Below are positions 16,601-22,834 of a DNA stretch of 64,000 bases, piece by piece; position 1 is the stretch's first letter, and each line of letters opens with the position of its first letter. The DNA is from an uncultured Collinsella sp. (GTDB lineage: Bacteria; Actinomycetota; Coriobacteriia; Coriobacteriales; Coriobacteriaceae), in assembly GCA_900757495.1 (NCBI GenBank), contig CAAENX010000013.1:67947-131946 (forward strand). Direction: 5' to 3'. Made by a program: the position numbers and the translations under genes. The notes beneath the pieces are model-generated. The model ran no database searches. It saw nothing but the letters and a program-made list of their open reading frames with translations, and was not told where the DNA came from.

Positions 16601-19141
16601 ATCCACTCGGTACTCAAAGCGGGCGATGTAGGTATGCGGCGCGGTTAAATCGACATCGGCGGGGAGCGTATAGCTGGGGTCGCGGCTTACGCGCACCTCG
16701 AGCGGGGCATCCTCGGTTCCCTTGTTTTCATACCAACCCAGGAAACGATAGCCGTCGGGCAGCTGGCCCTCCTCGGATATAGCTTTACCGGATACGTCGA
16801 GCACCTGTACGGTATACGCGCTTGTGCCATCTTCTGCAGTCTCAACCTTAACGTCAGTTTTGCCCACACCGTCGCGCCGAGTCTGATCGTCGGTTGCATC
16901 CTGCTCATTGCCCTCAAACACCGTCATGATGTTCGACACATAGTCGGTGTACACCGGATAAAAATCGGTAGGACCAAGCACAGTGATCTCGGTGCCGGCA
17001 GGATAGAACGCACCGGCGTTTTTTAGCTCGGCAAGCTTAGGCGAGGTGATGACCGCGTAACCGCCATGCATCCCGGCCTCGCCACTCGGCTGCGTCGTCC
17101 AACCGATAAAGGTGGCGCTGGCAGAAAGAGTGCCGCGGTCCGCAGGGGCAGCCGGCGTTAAACCGACGCCATAGCGGTACCAGTCCGTCGACTTGTCGTG
17201 CTCCTCGCCGCTCTGCCACGAGAGCGTCTTGCCCTTGACGTTATAGAACAGCACCTGCGCCTCGTACGAAGCAATAAACAGGTCGTTGCCCTTAAAGGCC
17301 TCGGCCCCCTTCGCGTTATCGGCGGTATAGGTCGACGTTTTCTCGTGCGCTTCGTTCTTCTGGACCTGCTTGCCAGCCTTAACGGCATCGGCATCGGTCT
17401 TGCCGTTAAACCAGCTGCTGTCATGATCGATGCGGTTCACTTTAACCCCGGGCTCGCGGAACCAGCCCATGAAGCGATAACCGCCGTTGGCATCGGTCAA
17501 ACCCTTGGGCTTTGCGGAGGTATCCTGCTTAAACGTTACCGATGTATCGCCCTGGGCCAAGCCCTGAGCCGTTCCCGCCAGCACGGCGCTCACGGCAAAA
17601 CCGTACGGATCCGAAGTCGCCTGATCAATACCGAGTTTGGTCGCCTCGATTGTCGCGGTACCCGCACCGGGAAAATCGATCGTCGCCTTAACGCTTTGGC
17701 CATGCACGGGGATATTCAGCTTGTAATCCATCGCCCACTCATTGGTGTGCTGGCCACCCAGGGCATCGTCGTTGGCGGTCGAGCGCATGGTGCGGGCACA
17801 GAAGTCGTAGTCGTGCTCTTCCCATAGCTCACGCGTGATGTAGCGCTCGTCGTCCCACGGGCCATAGCCGTCGCCCTTAGTGGTACCGTCGCCGCCAAAC
17901 GCGGGGATTTTCTTTTTAGCGGGATTACCCTGGCTATTGCCATTCAAGCTCACGCTCGGTTTAAAGTAGCACTCGGTGACCGTGGCATCATCCTTGTTAG
18001 CGCGCGCAGCAATACCGCCCAGGTTCACATCGTTTTGAATGATGGGGATCACGGCGATGGGATTGTACTGACGCGAGCTCAAGTCACCCGCAAAATGGCT
18101 TCGAACGAGCTCGTTGCCCTTTTCGGTTAGAATACGACCCGCCAAGCCACCCGTCCACGCGCGCGTCACGGCGACGACGCCCACGTACGACGCGGCATAG
18201 CTGTAGCACTGCGCCGTCGAGAAGCAGTCGATAATCTTGGCGTTACCCGCCATGCAGCCCACAAAACCCGAGGCATACACGTTGTTGCCGCCCAATGCGC
18301 CAATGGCCACGTCGTACTTATTGGTGACGTCGGTCATGCCATTCGCGGCAATCGAGCCGTCGTCCTTACGCGTCGGCGTCACGCGGCAGTACTCGATAGT
18401 CGAGTTCTTAACGTAGCCGGCAAACGCCGCCATATACAGACCCTCACCGCCGAGCGCCTGCACGCCCGAGGTCGCATTGTTGACGGCACGGCCGCCACGG
18501 ACCTCGCAGTTGTAGAGGGTGCAGCCGTCGAGCTCGGCGGCGATGAGACCGCCCTCAAAGCCTGCGTTGGTAATGAGGTTGAGAGCATTGTTGGCGCAGG
18601 TCACGTGCAGCGTGCTCTCCATGACCATAACGTTTTCGAAGCGCGTATTGACGGCCTTGCCCACGATAATGCCACCGCGGAAGTCCGCCCACACGTTGGC
18701 GTCCTTGACCAGGAAGTTTTTGATGGTGGCACCGTTGGTCTCGGCAAAAAATCCCGTATCGCGCTCGGGGTCAAAAGCGTCTTTATCGTAGTTCAGGCCC
18801 TCAACGGTGTGGTTTTGACCATCGAACACGCCCTTAAACGGATGCTCCTTGTTGCCAAACGACAGATGCTTAACGGTGTTTGCAACGATGGCTTTCATGT
18901 CGTCGCTGTTGAGCTCAATGTCGTTATCGAGATAAACGTGCCAGCCGGACGTATCGCGCTCGCGCGACAGCGCCACGTACGCCAAAAAGTCGTTCGCATT
19001 TTTGATGTGATATTCGTTTTTGTTCTCGGGCACGTCCTCGGCATGCACTGACGTTGGCAGCGCCATAACGCAGCAAAGGACAATCGCTGCGACGGCAACC
19101 AGCCTGCTAAGCATGCCCCGGTTTATGTTCTTGATCTTCAT
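13679..19141 (-). CDS. Giant secreted repeat adhesin (1820 residues), InlB-type beta-grasp repeats and SpaA-like C-terminal domain
   Basis: A Sec signal peptide ends near residue 35 (ALPTSVHAE). Residues about 40-370 look like a parallel beta-helix/GLUG-type region (HPFKGVFDGQNHTVEGLNY, FENVMVMEST, GGLAGRILTE). From about 480 to 1550 there are at least seven InlB-like (Flg_new) repeats marked by aromatic-G/E-W motifs: YRFMGWF (about 555), TFIGWTT (679), YRFLGWYE (799), YKFLGWIS (1094), FVGWTEA (1304), FAGWSRD (1399) and LFLEWRY (1527). A SpaA/DUF5979-like domain follows (HALTIVKKTT, about 1682) and the protein ends NDKWVDGGSRARNVW plus a short charged tail. There is no LPxTG or C-terminal helix, so attachment must come from a partner. 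Gaps are three bases to the upstream gene and one base to the downstream gene, so it belongs to the SipW operon. Confidence 0.85.
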   Translation of the reverse strand: MKIKNINRGMLSRLVAVAAIVLCCVMALPTSVHAEDVPENKNEYHIKNANDFLAYVALSRERDTSGWHVYLDNDIELNSDDMKAIVANTVKHLSFGNKEHPFKGVFDGQNHTVEGLNYDKDAFDPERDTGFFAETNGATIKNFLVKDANVWADFRGGIIVGKAVNTRFENVMVMESTLHVTCANNALNLITNAGFEGGLIAAELDGCTLYNCEVRGGRAVNNATSGVQALGGEGLYMAAFAGYVKNSTIEYCRVTPTRKDDGSIAANGMTDVTNKYDVAIGALGGNNVYASGFVGCMAGNAKIIDCFSTAQCYSYAASYVGVVAVTRAWTGGLAGRILTEKGNELVRSHFAGDLSSRQYNPIAVIPIIQNDVNLGGIAARANKDDATVTECYFKPSVSLNGNSQGNPAKKKIPAFGGDGTTKGDGYGPWDDERYITRELWEEHDYDFCARTMRSTANDDALGGQHTNEWAMDYKLNIPVHGQSVKATIDFPGAGTATIEATKLGIDQATSDPYGFAVSAVLAGTAQGLAQGDTSVTFKQDTSAKPKGLTDANGGYRFMGWFREPGVKVNRIDHDSSWFNGKTDADAVKAGKQVQKNEAHEKTSTYTADNAKGAEAFKGNDLFIASYEAQVLFYNVKGKTLSWQSGEEHDKSTDWYRYGVGLTPAAPADRGTLSASATFIGWTTQPSGEAGMHGGYAVITSPKLAELKNAGAFYPAGTEITVLGPTDFYPVYTDYVSNIMTVFEGNEQDATDDQTRRDGVGKTDVKVETAEDGTSAYTVQVLDVSGKAISEEGQLPDGYRFLGWYENKGTEDAPLEVRVSRDPSYTLPADVDLTAPHTYIARFEYRVDYYVRAYTNHEFTDSKLLCSVWNRYQTPFEENVGSTFVRENVVHWGPEHVDHGIKDSYETCGTRFTKETLVVSPLNAYSHNVKNDTGADTLKNLYADTDFPGAATLSDTWTSASLNVTVKPVNDRYRLNFWTLERDGEYWTYVKNPIESMVRTDKKYYVRAMITTDVNFYNKGDNVVRTATRRYESNLLQTKVNGADPTFTYYYPHVNKSVKVAEKPEDGEKGSYESPLTLEASPTDADMAVPGYKFLGWISTAEVQKDSDVWKYIYDVEGDSFTTSDPDKAEPYLVKPDFKVTQWQDAYPVYAKYDVRYTTNLYRAGFKGTDKVNVPRYDIDPVINAGTDPATATVTPDVTTPVYKAGGELYKLQKVEIELPNGEAEEIEPNGDNSYSHQVEPGGAYTFVAYYSPLAVVYHLNAKDVDGKVAQQGDMLGNLDGSIPKPTYDVSAIDRDTGGAFNAFVGWTEAKPAPGKGYVAWSEGIRMVSASTVVRAPMELYPVYRPSLVTVQSNIDSNLANPALVRGLGRTDSGDQISLEVKAVKEVVGIDGTKYDFAGWSRDYDSDGKYTLLTDDEKYPLEGSEPFESVTYTAVYKIAPYKVRYHGVDGSVVFTATVDSDGERATGAGFVHNVDVPKVDESGNPVYDNDGNPEMEKKSVAYDPDAHSKIVALLDERAASGDVRELFLEWRYVPDGGAAKSWDEFKDESVKGDMDLYPVTYRVVAKDTSDPENHVTMTTAQLKWLLDPNAANTVDNSADKAPFKVCFAEPFMGTQLTVTVKRASYGPDASMTEEPVNDQYVSLYSLGSGNGSFDLANRLESKKTGEGKQGDGNAVFDFAKTHALTIVKKTTDASAMGQTFRFKVARKASEDSPAETRMVEVKVSERRDEDGETWYVGSVQFAAPTGIYTVEEDTNWAWRYEGELSTPGKAPGKSAELTISSASSAGDAVVTCVNTRANDKWVDGGSRARNVWKNGTLKKED

Positions 19142-19144
19142 AGG

Positions 19145-19792
19145 CTAGTTCGCCTCCGGCCAGCCCACGACGTCAAGCACGTCGAGGACGGTATCGCTTG
19201 CATGCTGGTTTTTGGCCTGCACGGCCTGAACATCGATATCGAGCCTGAATGAGCCGCCGCGTGCGGCATCGTGGTAGTCGCCCACAAAGCGCAGCGAGTC
19301 CATGAGGCTCTCCGTCATGGCGCCGGGGTCGAGCATGCCGCCACGTCCGGCCAAGCCGCGGTAGTAGTACCACCCATCGCTGCCATCGATCCACGGGGAT
19401 CCCTCGCCCACGTTCACATGAAACGCAACGCTGCCCGAGGCATCCGCTCTCGAACCGTCGGGCGCCACTGACGTCATGCGCAGACGCGCGCGAACGTACT
19501 CAGGCTGCGCGCCGACGTTCTCCACGCGCACAATGCGGCTGATGTCAGAGCCCCCGGCCTTGGTGTCGGGATAGTCCCCGTGTTCGTTGGGCTCAAACGG
19601 AATCTCCTCGCCCTGCTCGTTGAGAGTGTATTCGCAGACTCGTACCTTCACGCTGCCAAACGATAGAACGTTGTTCGCCGGAACCATATCAACGGTAAAA
19701 GCCAGCGTGCCGCACAGACACGCCAGGGCCAACAGCGCAATCGCGGTAAGCGCCAAGGTGCGTTTCTGATTGTCGGAAAGATTGTTGAGCAT
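19145..19792 (-). CDS. SipW-type (TasA/camelysin-like) secreted protein 2
   Basis: The product is about 215 residues. N-terminal TLALTAIALLALACLCGTLA is followed by FTVDMVPANNVLSFGSV, which fits the SipW-dependent signal-peptide pattern (hydrophobic core, G-T-x-A-F, then N-x-(F/L)-x-x-G). The mature part has DISRIVRVENVGAQPEYVRA, the strand pattern N-x-G-x-x-P-x-Y-V-R shared with TasA/camelysin-like proteins, and later GSPWIDGSDGWYYYRG, similar to SDGYYYWTSP in protein 3. No convincing ribosome-binding site was found. The ATG at 19790-19792 is preferred to a TTG four codons earlier. A strong hairpin precedes the gene, so its expression may be lower than that of the first subunit. Confidence 0.75.
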   Translation of the reverse strand: MLNNLSDNQKRTLALTAIALLALACLCGTLAFTVDMVPANNVLSFGSVKVRVCEYTLNEQGEEIPFEPNEHGDYPDTKAGGSDISRIVRVENVGAQPEYVRARLRMTSVAPDGSRADASGSVAFHVNVGEGSPWIDGSDGWYYYRGLAGRGGMLDPGAMTESLMDSLRFVGDYHDAARGGSFRLDIDVQAVQAKNQHASDTVLDVLDVVGWPEAN

Positions 19793-19821
19793 TACGTTCG
19801 CCAATCGTCGATCAAAGGGGA

Positions 19822-19871
19822 ACCGAGATCCCGGCCCGAATATAGGGGTGGGGGCGGGCCGGGATCTCGGT
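19822..19871 (-). terminator. Intercistronic hairpin after the first SipW-type gene
   Basis: Seventeen-base arms (ACCGAGATCCCGGCCCG and its complement) with a 16-nt loop, followed on the minus strand by CCCCTTTG. It sits just after the stop of subunit 1 and before subunit 2. It could be an attenuating terminator or an mRNA-stabilising structure that raises subunit 1 output. Confidence 0.75.
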
Positions 19872-19881
19872 GGGGGTGGGA

Positions 19882-20610
19882 TTACTTCAGGCTGTTATTC
19901 GGGTCGTTAACCCAAGCCTTGGCCTGGTTGATGGCGTTATCGGCAGCGGAGGTGCTACCGTCCTTCTGGTCGGCACCGAAGATGAAGGCAGAAACAACAA
20001 TCTCAGGCTTAGCCTCGCCCGAAACAACGTCCTCTTTCGTCATTGCGCCGGGAATCATCACCTCGCTAAAGAGCTCGCCGGTGTAGACGTCCGCGGTGGC
20101 GCCCTTGGCACCCAGAACCGCGGGGCCACTCGTAGCACCCTTGGCATACATGAACAGACCGCTCACATACTTGCCATCAGCGTTCTTCTTGGTCTCGCCT
20201 TCGACCGGCTTCCAATTGGAACCGAGGTCAAAGCACGGAGTCTTGGTGTAGGGCTCGCTATCGTTGACCACAGCGTTCTTTACATAGATGAACACAAAGG
20301 CGTCGTCGGAACCCTTCTTAATGCCAACGTTCGGGTTCTTATCCATCGAAGAACCGGGGACCATCTTGTGTTCTTCGTCCTCTTTCCACGCAGTCTCGAA
20401 CAGGTAAGCATTGCCGCCAGGCTCCGTGCCAGGCTGCTCAGGGTTATCCGGATCAGGCTTCTTCTCGGGAGTCTCAAATTTCCCAATCGTAAACACGTTC
20501 TGCAGGGACTGCGTCGCCGTCAGCCATGCATACGTTCCCACACCGGCAGCCAGTACCAACAGCAGCAGGGCGGCAATGATGCCGTAGCGCTTTTTCTTCT
20601 TGTTTTCCAT
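19882..20610 (-). CDS. SipW-type (TasA/camelysin-like) secreted protein 1, probable major subunit
   Basis: The 242-residue product begins MENKKKKRYGIIAALLLLVL, then AAGVGTYAWLTATQSLQNVF, an almost ideal SipW-cognate signal peptide (charged N-terminus, G-T-Y-A-W-L, then N-x-F-T-I-G). The mature protein has MVPGSSMDKNPNVGIKKGSD followed by DAFVFIYVKNAV. This resembles the TasA/camelysin strand pair in which a PGS-x-x-x-K-x-P motif leads to a G-(S/D)-x-D-A-(Y/F)-V segment. I chose the ATG at 20608-20610 because AAAGGAAG lies six to seven bases upstream. It is the first substrate gene after the peptidase and is followed by a strong hairpin. Inference: it is the abundant fibre-forming subunit. Confidence 0.82.
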   Translation of the reverse strand: MENKKKKRYGIIAALLLLVLAAGVGTYAWLTATQSLQNVFTIGKFETPEKKPDPDNPEQPGTEPGGNAYLFETAWKEDEEHKMVPGSSMDKNPNVGIKKGSDDAFVFIYVKNAVVNDSEPYTKTPCFDLGSNWKPVEGETKKNADGKYVSGLFMYAKGATSGPAVLGAKGATADVYTGELFSEVMIPGAMTKEDVVSGEAKPEIVVSAFIFGADQKDGSTSAADNAINQAKAWVNDPNNSLK

Positions 20611-20680
20611 CGTTCTCTTCCTTTCGAGAATCGTTTTCCCCGGCAACGGCCCCTACCGCCGCCGACGCTTTTCCCTGCCG

Positions 20681-21238
20681 CTATGAACGCCGCTCCCTCG
20701 CATGCACGCGGGCATGCTTGCCCGCAGGCTCGTCGGGAACCATCCGATCGAGCACTATCGACGCCGTGATCAGCAGCGCCAGAACGGCCACCACAACAAG
20801 CAAACCGGGCATCGTCGTGCAATAAGCGTTGACGAAGCCCAGGTAAGGGACACAAAAAGAAACAGTGCCGATCACGCGCGAAAATGGCGTCTGCTCGGCA
20901 TCGTGCATGATGCTTCCATCTGCATTTTTGTTTGCAATGCCCTGCGTGCCGATCATCTGCGCGGCAGGGTCGATCTCGTACACCTGGTGCGTCACCACGG
21001 CGCCATCCGATCGGTAAAAGGTTGCATTGTCACCCACGGCAATATCCGCTGGCTCAACCTGGCGAACAAACACCATGGAGCCAACGGGAAGCTCGGGTTC
21101 CATAGAGCCCGAGAGCACAGCAAAGGGCATGTATCCAAATGCACGAGGAACAAAAGAAACAACGGCAAGGGCTATGACAAGCGCGAACGCCAAGCTACTC
21201 AAAAGTGCAATAAATCGTTTGAGTCTACGCGCCGTCAA
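20681..21238 (-). CDS. sipW: Signal peptidase I, SipW/ER type
   Basis: The 185-residue membrane protein has an N-terminal helix (about 8-30), the box MPFAVLSGSMEPELPVGSMV with catalytic Ser45, GDNATFYRSD, VVTHQV with His84 where bacterial LepB-type enzymes have Lys, a domain E-like IGTQGIANKNADG, and a C-terminal helix (about 145-165). The Ser-His arrangement defines the SipW/Sec11 type, which processes TasA-like proteins in Bacillus. The three following genes with SipW-type signal peptides are its probable substrates. The start is uncertain: the frame begins with TTG at 21238, a GGGGG lies 13 bases upstream, and an overlapping out-of-frame ATG occurs in between. Confidence 0.87.
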   Translation of the reverse strand: MTARRLKRFIALLSSLAFALVIALAVVSFVPRAFGYMPFAVLSGSMEPELPVGSMVFVRQVEPADIAVGDNATFYRSDGAVVTHQVYEIDPAAQMIGTQGIANKNADGSIMHDAEQTPFSRVIGTVSFCVPYLGFVNAYCTTMPGLLVVVAVLALLITASIVLDRMVPDEPAGKHARVHARERRS

Positions 21239-21364
21239 AGTGATAATTCATCCCCCTTGAGGCCTTATTCGACCCATCCAAAGGTCAGCAAGTTTCAACA
21301 GGAACCGCAAGGCGCTTGAAAAGTGAGTCCGAAATAAGCCAATTTGGAATCTTTTCGTAATAAA

Positions 21365-21393
21365 AACATAGCGATGTGCTACACATTTTTCAA
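21365..21393 (-). promoter_or_regulatory. Candidate sigma-70 promoter of the sipW surface operon
   Basis: On the minus strand TTGAAA (21388-21393) and TATGTT (21365-21370) are separated by exactly 17 bases, giving a leader of about 120 nt before sipW. A 7-bp inverted repeat CGCCAAA / TTTGGCG (21402-21408 and 21419-21425) lies just upstream and could be an operator. Confidence 0.55.
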
Positions 21394-21425
21394 TGTTATG
21401 TCGCCAAATGCTACCTATTTTGGCG

Positions 21426-21648
21426 TAAGTGGTCATCTCTACCAAAATTGGCCTGCTTTATCCAATACTTACGACTAACCCCCTACGCAACTTCCCCATA
21501 GAAGGTTCGATTTTTTGCGAAACTAAAATAATGGTACCCCCCCCCACATTAAAACAAACTACTGGAAGTGTCATTTATTTCCGACCCCTCTTTGCCGGAG
21601 TTTTATGACAGCCCCATGTAGTTCGCAGCCCATAATCCTCTGAGAACC
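21426..21648. other. AT-rich intergenic stretch upstream of the surface operon
   Basis: No coding frame, RNA or repeat was recognised here. The base composition is clearly richer in A and T than the surroundings, and a run of ten C residues occurs near 21537-21547. It separates the sipW promoter from the 62-bp tandem array. Confidence 0.5.
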
Positions 21649-21889
21649 GTGTCCCAGAATTCACGTCCGGAGTGGGATGCGGCTTCCGCTTGTGGCCCCG
21701 TTGGGAAACCACATCCCACTCCGATCACAAATTCCGGGTCGCACTTTCCGCCAAGACCCTCAACCGGAAAGCACATCCCGTTTCTCAGCCGAATACTGGG
21801 ATGCATTTTCCGCAGAGCCCCTCAACCGGAAACTGCATCCCATTCCAAAGACAAATTCCGGGACACAGCTTCCACAACCCCGTGTTAAG
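21649..21889. repeat. Tandem array of about 3.5 palindromic 62-bp units
   Basis: Units begin at 21668, 21730, 21792 and 21854 (the last partial), a constant 62-base period. Each contains an inverted repeat of the type GGGATGCA-x-TTTCC ... GGAAA-x-TGCATCCC around a CCCCTCAACC-like centre. The whole array is bracketed by GTGTCCCAGAATTC (21649) and its near complement AATTCCGGGACAC (21854). No open frame with a ribosome-binding site fits. Confidence 0.8.
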
Positions 21890-21892
21890 AAA

Positions 21893-21917
21893 AAAGCCTC
21901 GAGAATCTCGAGGCTTT
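21893..21917 (-). terminator. Intrinsic terminator of the flavodoxin gene
   Basis: On the minus strand GCCTCGAGA-T-TCTCGAGGC is followed by TTTTTTC, 43 bases after the flavodoxin stop codon. Confidence 0.88.
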
Positions 21918-21959
21918 CACGTTTGTACGATTGAACGCGCGGCACCGCAAGCGGCGAAG

Positions 21960-22517
21960 TTATTCGCCCAAAACGGCCTTTTTTGCGGCTGCAGCCATGT
22001 TATCCAGGTCTTCCTTGGTGGGATGGTCCTTCGCGGCAACCCAGTTGTCGAGCAGCATCTTAAATCGGACGTTTTCGGGATCTTGCTCGAGCATGGCCTC
22101 GTAGCGCTGCTTGACCGCGGGGCCCATCTTGCCCTGGCACATCGCCCAGCCCGCAAGCTCGGCATCCCCAGCCAAATTGGAAGTTACGCGATCAATAATC
22201 TGCTGGTAATAGCTCTGGTCGGCCCCAAAGCCGCAGGTGCCAAACAGAAAGACGCGCTTGCCGTGCAAGGCGGAGAGCAACGCCGCGACCGAAGGCGTGC
22301 ACGCGCCCTTGTCGCACCAAAAACCGACGAGCACTGTGTCGGCCGTGCAGGCGCCCTGCGCCTCGAGCGCAACCTGATCTGCATCCGCATCGTCGCTCAA
22401 CGCCGCGGCATGGACAAACTCAACACCCGCAGCCTGCAGAGCGCGCTTGATCGCGCCCGAAACCATCCTGGTATTACCGCTCTTGCTGTTAACCACCAAA
22501 GAGCACGTCATAGTCAC
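21960..22517 (-). CDS. Flavodoxin-family protein
   Basis: The 185-residue product has the flavodoxin phosphate-loop pattern CSLVVNSKSGNTRMVSGAI near the N-terminus, a central DTVLVGFWCDKGACTPSVAA and KRVFLFGTCGFGADQSYYQQ, matching the second and third FMN-contact loops of the flavodoxin fold. The C-terminal 60 residues are helical and charged (KQRYEAMLEQDPENVRFKML). Function is probably electron transfer or flavin binding; the partner is unknown, as neither neighbour is a redox enzyme. It is a single gene with its own terminator. The BilS-like flavodoxins associated with bilirubin reductase have a similar shape, but no BilR-like gene is nearby. Confidence 0.75.
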   Translation of the reverse strand: MTMTCSLVVNSKSGNTRMVSGAIKRALQAAGVEFVHAAALSDDADADQVALEAQGACTADTVLVGFWCDKGACTPSVAALLSALHGKRVFLFGTCGFGADQSYYQQIIDRVTSNLAGDAELAGWAMCQGKMGPAVKQRYEAMLEQDPENVRFKMLLDNWVAAKDHPTKEDLDNMAAAAKKAVLGE

Positions 22518-22570
22518 GTTGCCTCGTTTCCCCCAAAACTAAAGCCACTAATGCAATTTATTAGATGAAT

Positions 22571-22598
22571 ATCTTAGTACTAACGTGACAGATGTAAA
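22571..22598 (-). promoter_or_regulatory. Candidate promoter of the flavodoxin gene
   Basis: Minus-strand TTTACA (22593-22598) and TAAGAT (22571-22576) have a 16-base spacer. An inverted repeat GACAGA / TCTGTC (22587-22592 and 22605-22610) overlaps the -35 region and might be an operator. Further out, TTTCAC occurs at 22685, 22708 and 22753. Otherwise 22611-22834 shows nothing coding that I can support. Confidence 0.4.
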
Positions 22599-22834
22599 CC
22601 ACCGTCTGTCGATTGGCGACGCAGACGACATCTTTGGACAGATTTCGAACAGTATGTACTTCGGATTGAAACCGCCACAGAACGTTTCACGAATGGCCGA
22701 AAAACTGTTTCACAAAACGCCGTCAAATTGCGTCACGGAGTATCGTCAAAATGTTTCACGCGCTGGTAGAACGCTATATAACAAGATCGCTCTATGGGAC
22801 AAACAAACCTGATTAATTTGCCCCACGGGCTTGC

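Noticed and set aside
21649..21889. CRISPR array
   Set aside because: The 62-bp units are contiguous degenerate palindromes without alternating unique spacers, and no cas genes are present.
21672..22568. A 298-codon plus-strand frame across the tandem array
   Set aside because: Runs through the palindromic array and antisense to the flavodoxin gene; no start signal.
22585..22812. A 75-codon plus-strand frame with several TTTCAC motifs
   Set aside because: No ribosome-binding site or known family; the region carries the flavodoxin promoter on the other strand.
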